35,791 nt of DNA from Ectothiorhodospiraceae bacterium (GCA_007134055.1 SLLM01000170.1:1-35791), one strand, 5' to 3'; numbered from the stretch's first letter, positions 1 through 9,662 are shown. Translations and numbers: made by a program. Notes: generated by a model from the letters alone, not told the origin.

Positions 1-24
1 GGCAGTGCCCCAGTTCTGAACGCA

Positions 25-57
25 AACAGGGGGATGTCCGCCGGATATCCCCCTGTT
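25..57. terminator. Hairpin, possible terminator (downstream of the minus-strand ORF 104-328)
   Basis: AACAGGGGGATGTCC (25-39) / GCC loop / GGATATCCCCCTGTT (43-57): 15-bp stem with one G-T wobble; no strong T tract on either side. Confidence 0.45.
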
Positions 58-103
58 ACTAACCTTCCAGGAAATATTGTCAGGCCCGGGTAGCTGTATC
101 CGG

Positions 104-289
104 TTACCCTGCGGCGATCGGTAACGGCGTCTCCGCCGCGGCGGGCACCGGGCGCGGGGCCCGCCTACACCGGGCAGATACTTCAGCGTCGTCCTGCAGC
201 CGGGTCTCCAGCGCGGTCAGCGTCGAGCGCAGGTAGGCGATCCTGCGCTCCAGTTCTTCCTGTTCATGCCGTCGAACGGTGGTTTGCAT
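104..289 (-). CDS. Small coiled-coil-like hypothetical protein (internal start MQTTVRRHEQEELERRIAYLRSTLTALETRLQDD preferred over the 328 start)
   Basis: ORF track; heptad-like charged/leucine pattern; no recognised family. Confidence 0.35.
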   Translation of the reverse strand: MQTTVRRHEQEELERRIAYLRSTLTALETRLQDDAEVSARCRRAPRPVPAAAETPLPIAAG

Positions 290-461
290 CACTTCCTCCG
301 TGGCATGGCAGAGCCTGTGGTGACACACGCTCTTAATGGCACCACTGTACGGATTCCGGCGAGCCGGGGAAGGAACGTTTCGGCGCCAGCATAGGCCGGC
401 GCGTTATAAGCGCTGAATGGTCTGGGGTTGCATGACTCCCTCAGTCTCTATTAATATGCAC

Positions 462-477
462 TATTGTTATATCAATA
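462..477. promoter_or_regulatory. AT-rich palindromic element in the soe upstream region
   Basis: TATTG-TTATAT-CAATA inside a roughly 50-bp AT-rich island in otherwise GC-rich DNA. Confidence 0.35.
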
Positions 478-568
478 TTCCATGTTGACCTATTGATGGT
501 GCGTGCGCCGCCAGGCCTGCACGTTTGGCCCCCCCGGAGGGTGGCGCCGTGCCGTTCGGGAGGTTCGT

Positions 569-3523
569 GTGCTCGATACCATTCGTCAGCTCTTCTCATC
601 CACCCGAACCTCCACGCCGCACTCCCACGCCGACCGGCTGCCCCGTTTCGAGGATCACGAGACGCAGGAGAAGCGCTACACCACCTGCTACATGTGCGCC
701 TGTCGCTGTGGAATCGAGGTCACCGTGGAGCACGAGCGGATCCGCTTCATTCAGGGGAACCGCAATCACCCCGTCAATCGCGGGGTGCTGTGCGCCAAGG
801 GCAACGCCGGCATCATGAAGCAGCTCGCCCCGGGCAAGCTGCGCAATCCCCTGATGCGCAAACCGGGGACGGAGCGTGGCGCCGGCGAGTTCGTGGAAAT
901 CGAGTGGGACGAGGCGCTGGAGTTGCTGGCAACGCGACTGCGCGCGATCCGGGCCACGGATCCGAAGAAGCTCGCCTTCTTCACTGGCCGCGACCAGATG
1001 CAGGCATTGACCGGGCTATGGGCACAGCAGTTCGGCACGATCAACTGGGCGGCCCACGGCGGGTTCTGCTCGGTCAACATGGCCGCGGGCGGTCTGTACA
1101 GCGTGGGACAGTCGTTCTGGGAGTTCGGTGACCCGGACTGGGAGCGCACCAGGTATTTTATCCTCTGGGGGGTCGCCGAGGACCACGCGTCGAATCCAAT
1201 CAAGATCGGGATCGACACCCTGAAGCGGCGCGGCGGCAAGTTCGTTGCCATCAACCCGGTGCGTACGGGCTATCAGGCGGTGGCCGACGAGTGGGTAGCC
1301 ATTCGTCCCGGGACCGACGGCATGCTCGCACTCTCCCTCTGCCATGTACTGCTCTCCCGCGACCTGGTGGACTGGGAGTATCTGGGCCGCTACACCAACG
1401 CCCCGTTCCTCGTCCTGGACGATCCCGGCCAGTCCGACGACGGCATGATCGCCCGGGACGACGACGGCAATCCGCTGGTGTGGGACGCGGCCAGCGGTGC
1501 GTTCGCCAACGGCATGACGCCGGGCGTCGAGGCGGCGCTGTTCGGCGCATATACGCTTCCCGACGGGCGCGGCTGTCGCACGGTGATGACCCACATCGCC
1601 GCAAAGTACCTGGACGAGCGGTACGCCCCGGCCCGGGCGGCTGAGGTGTGTGGCGTTCCCGCGGAGACCATCGAGCGGCTGGCGCTGGAGATGGCGCACG
1701 TGGCCTTCCGGGAGACCATCGAGGTCGAATGCGAATGGACGGACTGGGCCGGGCGCAGGCATGAGCGGTTCATCGGGCGACCGGTCTCCATGCACGCGAT
1801 GCGCGGGATCTCGGCACACTCAAACGGTTTCCAGACGTGCCGCGCCCTCCATCTCCTGCAGGTGTTCCTCGGCACCATCGACGTGCCGGGCGGACACCGG
1901 GCCAAGCCCCCGTTCCCCCGGCATACGCCGCCGGCGATCCGCCCGGCGAAGGACACGGCTCCGGACACCCCCCTGTCCGCCCCGCCCCTGGGTTTCCCCA
2001 CGGCGCCGGAGGATCTGGTAGTCGATGATTCGGGACAGCCGCTGCGCATCGACAAGGCATATTCCTGGGAGGCGCCGCTGGCCAACCACGGGCTGATGCA
2101 CATGGTGATCACCAACGCGGTGAATGGTGATCCGTATCCCATCGATACCCTGATCCTGTTCATGGCCAACATGGCCTGGAACTCCACCATGAACACGGGG
2201 AGCGTGCAGGACATGCTGCGGGCCAGGGACGAACAGGGTGAGTACAAGCTGCCGTTCCTGGTGGTCGTGGATGCCTTTCACTCCGAAACCGTGAATTTCG
2301 CCGATCTGGTGCTTCCGGACACCACATACCTGGAACGCCACGATGCCATCTCGGTACTGGATCGGCCGATCTCCGAGCCGGATGCGGTGTGCGACGCGAT
2401 TCGCGCCCCCGTTCTGCAGCCGGATCGTAACGTGCGGCCCTGGCAGGAGGTGCTGGTGGACCTGGCCGGTCGCCTGAGGTTTCCCGCCTTCGTCGACGAG
2501 GACGGCGAGCCCCGGTACAGCGGCTATACCGACTTCATCGCCCGCTGGGAGAAGGCGCCGGGAATCGGCTTCCTCGCCGGCTGGCGGGGCGCGGATGGCG
2601 AGACACCGATCCGCGGCGCGCCCAACCCGGACCAGTGGCAGCGCTACATCGACAATGAGTGCTTCTTCCGCCATGAGCTGCCCGCGCACATGCGCTTCTA
2701 CCGCTTTGCCAACCGCGACTACCTCCGCTGGGCCAGGGATGTCGGTTTCAATCCGGTGGACGACCCCATCGTGATGGAACTCTACAGCGAACCATTGCAG
2801 CGTTTCCGGCAGGCAGGACTCGGGCTCTATGACGGCCCCCTGCCGCCCGAGGGCGTTGACCGGGAGCGTCTGGTTGCCTACTTCGATCCGCTGCCGGATT
2901 ACTACCAGCCGCTGGAGGAAAGGTACGTCGACCCTGATACCTACCCCTTCCATGCGGTAACGCAGCGGCCGATGCACATGTATCACTCGTGGGATTCCCA
3001 GAACAGCTGGCTGCGGCAGATCACCGCACAGAACGTTCTCTTCATGAACCGGGCCCGCGCCGAGACGCTGGGCATCGAGGACCAGGGCTGGGTATGGGTG
3101 GAATCGCGCAACGGGCGGATCCGCGCCCAGGTGAGCCTGATGGAAGGATGCGAGCCGAACACGGTCTGGACCTGGAATGCCATCGGCAAGCAGGCTGGGG
3201 CCTGGGGACTGGACCCGGAGGCACCGGAAGCCAGGCGCGCGTTTCTCGTGAACCACCTGATCAGCGAGCTGCTTCCTCCGGACGGTGAGCGCCGGCAACT
3301 GACCAATTCGGATCCGGTGACGGGCCAGGCCGCGTGGTACGACCTGCGGGTCCGGATCTCGCCCTGCAGCGCGGAAGAGGCCGGCAGCAGCTATCCCGAG
3401 TTCCCGCAGATCAGGCCCCTCCCGGGGCAGGAGCCATCGCCGCCACAGGTGCGTTATGCCAGCCATGAGCCGGTACGGATGCACCGCAAGATCCTGGATA
3501 TCCTGACGAGGAAGGCGCCATGA
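569..3523 (+). CDS. soeA: Molybdopterin oxidoreductase, SoeA-like sulfite dehydrogenase (quinone) catalytic subunit, about 984 aa
   Basis: N-terminal [4Fe-4S] motif YTTCYMCACRCG...GVLCAKG, molybdopterin-binding domains; no Tat RR signal at the N-terminus, consistent with a cytoplasmic enzyme; followed by FeS and NrfD/DmsC-like subunits. GTG start at 569 preceded by GGGAGG; ORF track start is 503. Confidence 0.85.
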   Translation: MLDTIRQLFSSTRTSTPHSHADRLPRFEDHETQEKRYTTCYMCACRCGIEVTVEHERIRFIQGNRNHPVNRGVLCAKGNAGIMKQLAPGKLRNPLMRKPGTERGAGEFVEIEWDEALELLATRLRAIRATDPKKLAFFTGRDQMQALTGLWAQQFGTINWAAHGGFCSVNMAAGGLYSVGQSFWEFGDPDWERTRYFILWGVAEDHASNPIKIGIDTLKRRGGKFVAINPVRTGYQAVADEWVAIRPGTDGMLALSLCHVLLSRDLVDWEYLGRYTNAPFLVLDDPGQSDDGMIARDDDGNPLVWDAASGAFANGMTPGVEAALFGAYTLPDGRGCRTVMTHIAAKYLDERYAPARAAEVCGVPAETIERLALEMAHVAFRETIEVECEWTDWAGRRHERFIGRPVSMHAMRGISAHSNGFQTCRALHLLQVFLGTIDVPGGHRAKPPFPRHTPPAIRPAKDTAPDTPLSAPPLGFPTAPEDLVVDDSGQPLRIDKAYSWEAPLANHGLMHMVITNAVNGDPYPIDTLILFMANMAWNSTMNTGSVQDMLRARDEQGEYKLPFLVVVDAFHSETVNFADLVLPDTTYLERHDAISVLDRPISEPDAVCDAIRAPVLQPDRNVRPWQEVLVDLAGRLRFPAFVDEDGEPRYSGYTDFIARWEKAPGIGFLAGWRGADGETPIRGAPNPDQWQRYIDNECFFRHELPAHMRFYRFANRDYLRWARDVGFNPVDDPIVMELYSEPLQRFRQAGLGLYDGPLPPEGVDRERLVAYFDPLPDYYQPLEERYVDPDTYPFHAVTQRPMHMYHSWDSQNSWLRQITAQNVLFMNRARAETLGIEDQGWVWVESRNGRIRAQVSLMEGCEPNTVWTWNAIGKQAGAWGLDPEAPEARRAFLVNHLISELLPPDGERRQLTNSDPVTGQAAWYDLRVRISPCSAEEAGSSYPEFPQIRPLPGQEPSPPQVRYASHEPVRMHRKILDILTRKAP

Positions 3524-4218
3524 AACTGGGTCTGGTGATCGACATGGATACCTGCGTGGGCTGCCAGGCCTGCGTGGTGGCGTGCAAGCAGTGGAACACC
3601 TCCGGGACGCTGGGGCCACTCACCGACTACACCCCCTACGGGGAATCGCCGGGTGGAGTGGCGTTCAACCGCGTGCGCAGTTACGAGGTGGACGTCTTCC
3701 CCCACAGCAAGACGGTGAACATGCCCATGTCGTGCATGCACTGCGAGACGGCCGAGTGCGTCACGGTCTGCCCGACAGGGGCTTCGTACAAGCGGGAGGA
3801 GGACGGCATCGTGCTGGTGGACCAGGACAAGTGCATGGGGTGCAACCTCTGCGCCTGGGCCTGCCCCTACGGTGCCCGTGAACTCGACGAGGCGGAGGGG
3901 ACGATGAAAAAGTGTACCCTCTGCGTCGACCGGATCTATGACGAGTTGTTGCCGGAAGCGGACCGGCAGCCGGCCTGTGTGCTGACCTGCCCCACGGGCG
4001 CGCGCCACTTCGGTGACTTCGACGACCCGGAATCAGGGGTCAGCCGCCTGGTGCGCGAGCGTGGCGGACAGCAGTCGCTGCCGGAGATGGGTTACAACCC
4101 GGTCAACCGGTATCTGCCGCCGCGGAACCGACCGCATGCCGATCAGCATCGCGGCAGCGCGCCGGAGGGCCTTGCCGAGCGGCTGAAGGGCTGGCTGGGC
4201 TTGAGTGTCAATCGTTGA
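3520..4218 (+). CDS. soeB: 4Fe-4S ferredoxin-type electron transfer subunit, SoeB-like
   Basis: Four Cys clusters (CVGCQACVVAC, CMHCETAECVTVC, CMGCNLCAWAC, CTLCVDRIYDELLPEADRQPACVLTC); ATGA overlap with soeA stop. Confidence 0.88.
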   Translation: MKLGLVIDMDTCVGCQACVVACKQWNTSGTLGPLTDYTPYGESPGGVAFNRVRSYEVDVFPHSKTVNMPMSCMHCETAECVTVCPTGASYKREEDGIVLVDQDKCMGCNLCAWACPYGARELDEAEGTMKKCTLCVDRIYDELLPEADRQPACVLTCPTGARHFGDFDDPESGVSRLVRERGGQQSLPEMGYNPVNRYLPPRNRPHADQHRGSAPEGLAERLKGWLGLSVNR

Positions 4219-4283
4219 CCGCTCGCCGCCGGCGCCACGGCGACGGCAGCGGGATTTCAGACCATTTCAGGGGGAGGGGGCCG

Positions 4284-5225
4284 ATGCATCCGGCGCTGTC
4301 TGTCATAGTCTTTACCGTTGCCTCTGGCGCCGGGTTCGGGCTGGTGGCCTTGACGCTGGCCCTGGAGCTGCTGGGTGGCGTGCCGGGACTCGGGGCCACG
4401 GGCGTTTTGTGGGCCGTGGCGGGGGGCGTGGTGCTGGCGACGGCGGGGCTGCTGGCGTCAACGCTGCACCTCGCCAACCCGAAGAATGCCTGGCGGGCAT
4501 TCATGCGCTTTCGCAGCTCCTGGCTTTCGCGGGAAGCGGTATTCTCGGTGCTCTTCTACCCCGTGATCCTGCTCTATTTCGCCGGCATGTGGACCCATGG
4601 CGCCACGGACGCCACTGCGTGGGTGTACATTGCGGCTGTGGCCGCCCTGCTGCTCGCGGCAGCGACTGTGTTCACGACCGGGATGATCTACGCCAGCCTG
4701 CGTACCATACCCCAGTGGCACAGTGCGCTGGTGCCGGCGAACTACCTGCTTCTCGGCGTTGCGTCCGGCGCCGTGCTACTGACGGGGATTGTCGCAATCA
4801 GCGGTGGCGGCACGGAAGCGGTGGGGCAACTGGCGGTGACGCTGGTCGTGCTCGGCGGCTTCGGCAAGGCGGTCTACTACTACTGGATCGGCCAGCCCCA
4901 GGGGCCGAGCATCAACACAGCGCTCGGAATGACCCGAGGGCGGGTACGGTTGCTGGAATCCGGCCAGAGCGCGCCGACCTTCCTGGACCGGGAATTCGGG
5001 TACCAGGCGCCGGCCTCGCAGCTACGCTGGCTGCGGGCCGTCGTGTACCTTGCGGGTTTCCTGCTGCCGCTGGGCATGCTTCTCGGCCTGCTGGCGACGG
5101 GGCAGGCGGCATATGCGGTGCTGGCGGTGGCGAGCATGCTTGGCGGGCTGCTGGTCGAGCGCTGGCTGTTCTTCGCCGAGGCCCGCCACACCGTGAACCT
5201 GTTCTATGGTCGTCAGCGTTGCTGA
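4284..5225 (+). CDS. soeC: DmsC/NrfD-like membrane anchor, SoeC-like
   Basis: Multi-TM protein; MHPALSVIVFTVASGAGFGLVALTLALEL, LHLANPKNAWRAFMRFRSSWLSREA typical of DmsC-type subunits; start 4284 has GGGGAGGGGG RBS. Confidence 0.85.
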   Translation: MHPALSVIVFTVASGAGFGLVALTLALELLGGVPGLGATGVLWAVAGGVVLATAGLLASTLHLANPKNAWRAFMRFRSSWLSREAVFSVLFYPVILLYFAGMWTHGATDATAWVYIAAVAALLLAAATVFTTGMIYASLRTIPQWHSALVPANYLLLGVASGAVLLTGIVAISGGGTEAVGQLAVTLVVLGGFGKAVYYYWIGQPQGPSINTALGMTRGRVRLLESGQSAPTFLDREFGYQAPASQLRWLRAVVYLAGFLLPLGMLLGLLATGQAAYAVLAVASMLGGLLVERWLFFAEARHTVNLFYGRQRC

Positions 5226-5309
5226 GCCGGCGGGGCGCTCGGCATGCGGCAATATCGGGGACTGCCCGGGCCCGGCGGTAGCCGGTCCTGACAATACCCC
5301 TGGAGAGCC

Positions 5310-7073
5310 ATGATTCGACAACGTCTGCTCCCGTTCCTTGAATGGATGCCGCACGTGGGCAGGCGAGCACTGCGCGCCGATCTCCTGGCGGGGCTGACCG
5401 GCGCGGTGATCGTGCTCCCCCAGGGCGTGGCCTATGCCCTGATCGCCGGGCTGCCTCCCCAGTATGGCCTGTATGCCGCGATCATCATTCCGGTGGTCGC
5501 GGGTCTGTTCGGTTCGTCCCGGCATCTGATCTCCGGCCCCACGGCGGCGTTGTCCATCGTCGTGTTCAGCGTGGTCTCGGGTGTCGTCTCCCCGGACAGC
5601 CCGGAGTTCATTCCCTACGTACTCACCGTCACGTTCCTCGCGGGACTGTTCCAGCTCGGACTGGGGCTGGCCCGGCTCGGGGGGCTGGTCAATTTCATCT
5701 CCCACACCGTGGTGGTCGGGTTCACCACCGGGGCTGCGGTGCTGATCGCCAGTAGCCAGCTGCGGCATTTCTTCGGGCTGGACATGCCCGCCGCCCAGAG
5801 CTTTGTCGCGACCATCGGCCTCTTCGTCCAGACCCTGCCGGGACTCAACCCCTGGGTGGTGCTGGTGGGGATCGTTACCCTGGCTGCGTCCCTGGCGATC
5901 AGCCGCTGGCGCCCGCAGTGGCCGGCGATGCTGCTGGCGATGCTGGTGGGCAGTGTCTTCGCGTGGGCCATCGGCGGAGCAGACCGGGGCATCGCCATGG
6001 TCGGCGCCATGCCCGGGCAGCTGCCGCCGCCAAGTATGCCGATATTTTCCCTGGAGACGTTCCGCCAGCTTGCCCCGGGCGCACTGGCCGTCGCCATCAT
6101 CGGCCTCATCGAGGCCGTCTCCATCGGTCGCGCCATCGCTGCGAAGTCGGGGCAGCGGATTGACGGCAACCAGGAATTCTTCGGCCAGGGGCTGGCCAAT
6201 GCCGTTGGCAGCTTCCTGTCCTGCTACGTAGGATCCGGTTCCTTCACCCGCTCCGCGGCCAATTACATTGCCGGAGCACGGACACCGCTTTCCGGAGTGT
6301 TCGCGGCCTCCCTGGTGCTGGCCATCCTGCTGCTGGTTCCGGGAATCACCGCCTACCTGCCCATGCCGGCCATGGCCGCGATCGTGTTGCTGATCGCCTG
6401 GCGGCTCGTGGATGTGGGGCAGTGGCGCGCCATCATGGGTGTCAGCCGGCAGGAAACGGTGATCCTCCTGGTCACCTTCGCATCCACACTCATCCTGGCC
6501 CTGGAGTTCGCCATCTACCTGGGTGTGCTGCTCTCGCTGATGATCTACCTGCATCGCACCGCCCACCCGCGAATGGTCCCGGTGGCGCCGATTGCGGACC
6601 GGCCCGGGCAGCCCTACAGGAACGCAGCGAAGCGCGGGCTGTCCGAATGTCCGCAGCTCAAGATCCTGCGCATCGACGGGTCGGTGTTCTTCGGCGCCGT
6701 GGACCACGTGCAGTCGGTGCTCCACGGGCTGTCGGTCAGCGGTTACCGCCATGTCCTGCTGCTGGGGCCGGGGGTCAACTTCATCGACGTTGCCGGTGCG
6801 GAACTCCTGGCCCACGAGGCGCGGCGCTTCCGCGCCCTGGGCGGCGGTCTGTATTTCGCGAGTTTCAAGGATCCCGCGACCGAGTTGCTGCGCAGGCCTG
6901 TCTACCTGCGCGAAATCGGGGAGAACAACTTCTTCCATACCCCGGCCGAGGCGGTGGCGAGCATCTTCCAGACCCTGGACCGGCCGACCTGCGAACAGTG
7001 CACGGCGCGGATATTCAACCAGTGCGCGGCAGTGCCGCCGCCGGGCACCTCGGCGGCGACAGGGACGGGGTGA
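5310..7073 (+). CDS. SulP family inorganic anion (sulfate) transporter with C-terminal STAS domain
   Basis: LADLLAGLTGAVIVLPQGVAYALIAGLPPQYGLYAAI signature; C-terminal STAS-like region. Confidence 0.92.
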   Translation: MIRQRLLPFLEWMPHVGRRALRADLLAGLTGAVIVLPQGVAYALIAGLPPQYGLYAAIIIPVVAGLFGSSRHLISGPTAALSIVVFSVVSGVVSPDSPEFIPYVLTVTFLAGLFQLGLGLARLGGLVNFISHTVVVGFTTGAAVLIASSQLRHFFGLDMPAAQSFVATIGLFVQTLPGLNPWVVLVGIVTLAASLAISRWRPQWPAMLLAMLVGSVFAWAIGGADRGIAMVGAMPGQLPPPSMPIFSLETFRQLAPGALAVAIIGLIEAVSIGRAIAAKSGQRIDGNQEFFGQGLANAVGSFLSCYVGSGSFTRSAANYIAGARTPLSGVFAASLVLAILLLVPGITAYLPMPAMAAIVLLIAWRLVDVGQWRAIMGVSRQETVILLVTFASTLILALEFAIYLGVLLSLMIYLHRTAHPRMVPVAPIADRPGQPYRNAAKRGLSECPQLKILRIDGSVFFGAVDHVQSVLHGLSVSGYRHVLLLGPGVNFIDVAGAELLAHEARRFRALGGGLYFASFKDPATELLRRPVYLREIGENNFFHTPAEAVASIFQTLDRPTCEQCTARIFNQCAAVPPPGTSAATGTG

Positions 7074-7075
7074 GG

Positions 7076-7786
7076 TCAGGGGATGCTCCGTTCCTCGCCA
7101 CAGGCCAGGTTGGCGGGAACGGCCACGTCCATCAGCCTGGGATCGGGTAGCTGGAGCCCGTTCATGATCTCGATGTACTGCTCCCGGGTCTTCCCTGCCA
7201 GGCGCGGGTTGTGGAGACGTTCCTCGCCGATGGTGGAGACGGTCCAGCCCTTATAGTCGTGGGCCGGGTACACCAGCGTGTGGTCACCCAGGGGGAACAG
7301 GCGACCGGTGATGGAATCATGGGATCTGCCGGGATCGCCGCCCTGGAAATCCGTTCGCCCCGTGCCGCGGATCAGCAGCACGTCCCCCGTGAAGACGGCC
7401 CTGGGTGCGCCCGGACTGTCGAGCAGGAAGCTGAAGGACTCGTCGGTGTGTCCCGGCGTATAGAGCGCTTCCAGGGTGATCCCGTCGATGTCCATGCGTT
7501 CGCCGTCATGGACGTGGCGGGAGACGCACTCCGCCCGGGTGAACTCCCCCATGACGGTGACGCACTGCGTCCGCTCCCGCAGGCCGCCCAGGGCGGTGAT
7601 GTGGTCTGCATGGGTGTGGGTGTCGATGGCGGTTACCAGGCGCAGGTCCAGTTCGCGGATCACCCGCAGGTACTGCTCCATGCAGGGTTTCACGGGATCG
7701 ATGAGTACCGCCTCGCGACCGGGGGCCGAGGCGATCAGATAGGTGTAGGTGGAGCTCTCGGTGTCGAAGAACTGGCGAAACAGCAT
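7076..7786 (-). CDS. MBL-fold hydrolase, ETHE1-like persulfide dioxygenase
   Basis: THTHADHITALGGL metal motif, TPGHTDESFSF, GDVLLIRGTGRTDFQGGD, YPAHDYKG typical of ETHE1/PDO family. Confidence 0.87.
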   Translation of the reverse strand: MLFRQFFDTESSTYTYLIASAPGREAVLIDPVKPCMEQYLRVIRELDLRLVTAIDTHTHADHITALGGLRERTQCVTVMGEFTRAECVSRHVHDGERMDIDGITLEALYTPGHTDESFSFLLDSPGAPRAVFTGDVLLIRGTGRTDFQGGDPGRSHDSITGRLFPLGDHTLVYPAHDYKGWTVSTIGEERLHNPRLAGKTREQYIEIMNGLQLPDPRLMDVAVPANLACGEERSIP

Positions 7787-7960
7787 GGCGACCTCGCATC
7801 CGGCATTCTTCCTGACTACTATTCCCTATGAGTCTACGTATAGAACAACTTCGAATATATGGAACGGCGTCGATTGTCCCAGCATGTCATGGGCACAGTG
7901 GCGTGGACTGCGCGCCGTTGTGACATAAGAACGGAAATGGACGTGTGAAGGAGGGCTATC

Positions 7961-8296
7961 ATGCCTGATTCATGGAAATTTGTGGGCGCCGTCCTGACGG
8001 CGGGCCTGTTGTTCACGTCGGTTCATTCCCATGCAGGCGACGGGATCAGCTACCAGCAGGCCTCGCTGCTGGCTGCGACGTGTTTCGCCTGCCACGGTAC
8101 TGATGGCCGCATGGCCGAGGGAATCGACCCCCTCGCCGGTCGCAGTTACCAGGCCCTGCGGGCGACGCTCATGGCCTTCCGGGATGACCAGATACCGAAT
8201 GCCACGGTCATGAACCGCATCGCGGCGGGTTACAGCGAAGAAGAGATCGACGCCATCGCGACATATTTTTCCGGCCTGCCGGCCGGCCGTGAGTGA
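7961..8296 (+). CDS. fccA: Monoheme c-type cytochrome, FccA-like sulfide dehydrogenase cytochrome subunit
   Basis: Signal peptide, single CFACH heme motif, Met ligand region; immediately upstream of fccB. Confidence 0.8.
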   Translation: MPDSWKFVGAVLTAGLLFTSVHSHAGDGISYQQASLLAATCFACHGTDGRMAEGIDPLAGRSYQALRATLMAFRDDQIPNATVMNRIAAGYSEEEIDAIATYFSGLPAGRE

Positions 8297-8311
8297 CGGG
8301 GGGTGAGGGCA

Positions 8312-9634
8312 ATGGACGGAATCAGGATGAATCGCAGGAAACTTTTGCAGCTTCTGGGTGCCGGTGGTGCGCTGGCAGCCGCCGGGCCCCTGGCGAGCGG
8401 AGTCGTGGCCGCCCGTACCCGGGGCCGCGTGGTGGTGATCGGCGGCGGCTTCGGCGGCGCTACCACCGCGAAGTATCTCAAGCGCATGGCTCCGGGCCTG
8501 CAGGTGACGCTGGTCGAACCCGCGTCGCAGTTCTACACCTGCCCCTTCAGCAACCTGTACCTGGGCGGCATGCGCGACATGCAATACATTGCGCATGGCT
8601 ACGATGAACTGCGCAACCGCTACGGGGTGGAGGTGATCCACCAGCTGGCGGAGGACGTGGACGCCGGCTCCCATAGCGTGCGCCTGGCCGGCGGTGAGGA
8701 ACTCGGCTACGACAGGCTGGTGCTCTCCCCGGGCATCGACATCGACTGGGACGCGCTGGAAGGATATGACGAGGAGGTGGCGCAGGACATTCCCCACGCC
8801 TGGAAGGCCGGGGAGCAGACGCGAATCCTGCGCCAGCAGCTGGAGGCGATGGAGGATGGTGGGACCTTCATACTCACCGCCCCGGAGAACCCGTTCCGCT
8901 GCCCACCCGGACCCTATGAGCGGGTAGCGCAGATCGCTCACTATTTCTCCCGGCACAAGCCGCGCTCGAAGATCCTGGTACTGGATGCGAAGGACGGCTT
9001 CTCCAAGCAGGGACTTTTCATGGACGGCTGGAATACCATTTATGGCGACATGATCGAGTGGGTCGGCCGTTCCGATGATGGTGGTATCGTTCGGGTGGAT
9101 GGCCGGGAACGTGCGGTTGAGACGGAGTTCGGCGAAATTCATCACGCTGACGTACTGAACGTGGTGCCGCCGCAGAAGGCCGGGTTCATCGCTGATCGGG
9201 CCGGCGTGACGGACGCCTCCGGCTGGGTCCCCGTGAAGCCGGAGACCTTCGAGTCGCGGGAGGTCGACGACATCTACGTGGTCGGAGACGCGACCATCGC
9301 GGCGCCGATGCCGAAGTCCGGTTTCTGCGCCAATGCCCAGGGGCGTGTCGTGGCTGCCGCCATCGTCGCCTCCCTCGAAGACCGCGAGCCGCTTGCGCCG
9401 GCCTGGACCAACACGTGTTACAGCGTGCTGGCCCCGGATTACGCCGTCTCGGTAGCCGGGGTGTACCGGCTCGTCGACGGGGAGATCGCCGAGGTCGAGG
9501 GCTCCGGCGGGCTCAGCCCCGCTGACGCGGATGCGGATTTCCGCCGTCGGGAAGTGGAGTACGCCATCCGCTGGTACAACGCGATCGCCATGGACGCCTG
9601 GGGCACGACGGGGTTGCCACGTGCGTTGAGCTGA
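8312..9634 (+). CDS. fccB: Flavocytochrome c sulfide dehydrogenase flavoprotein subunit (FCSD/FccB)
   Basis: Tat-like signal NRRKLLQLLGAGGALAAAG, GRVVVIGGGFGGATTAKYLKR FAD motif, YTCPFSNLYLGG and ENPFRCPPGPYERVAQIAHY with the redox cysteines. Confidence 0.92.
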   Translation: MDGIRMNRRKLLQLLGAGGALAAAGPLASGVVAARTRGRVVVIGGGFGGATTAKYLKRMAPGLQVTLVEPASQFYTCPFSNLYLGGMRDMQYIAHGYDELRNRYGVEVIHQLAEDVDAGSHSVRLAGGEELGYDRLVLSPGIDIDWDALEGYDEEVAQDIPHAWKAGEQTRILRQQLEAMEDGGTFILTAPENPFRCPPGPYERVAQIAHYFSRHKPRSKILVLDAKDGFSKQGLFMDGWNTIYGDMIEWVGRSDDGGIVRVDGRERAVETEFGEIHHADVLNVVPPQKAGFIADRAGVTDASGWVPVKPETFESREVDDIYVVGDATIAAPMPKSGFCANAQGRVVAAAIVASLEDREPLAPAWTNTCYSVLAPDYAVSVAGVYRLVDGEIAEVEGSGGLSPADADADFRRREVEYAIRWYNAIAMDAWGTTGLPRALS

Positions 9635-9662
9635 ATCCCGCAGTTCCGGCGGTGGCGGGATT
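9634..9662 (+). terminator. Possible hairpin/attenuator between fccB and the YeeE-like gene
   Basis: AATCCCGC (9634-9641) ... GCGGGATT (9655-9662) 8-bp perfect stem, 13-nt loop, followed by TTCG; starts at the fccB stop codon. Confidence 0.4.

Noticed and set aside
1820-3619. 599-aa minus-strand ORF antisense to soeA
   Set aside because: High-GC shadow ORF; the plus-strand frame has clear molybdopterin oxidoreductase motifs and the antisense translation resembles no family
5022-6938. 638-aa minus-strand ORF antisense to sulP
   Set aside because: Low-complexity H/Q/G/R/D-rich shadow ORF opposite a clear SulP gene
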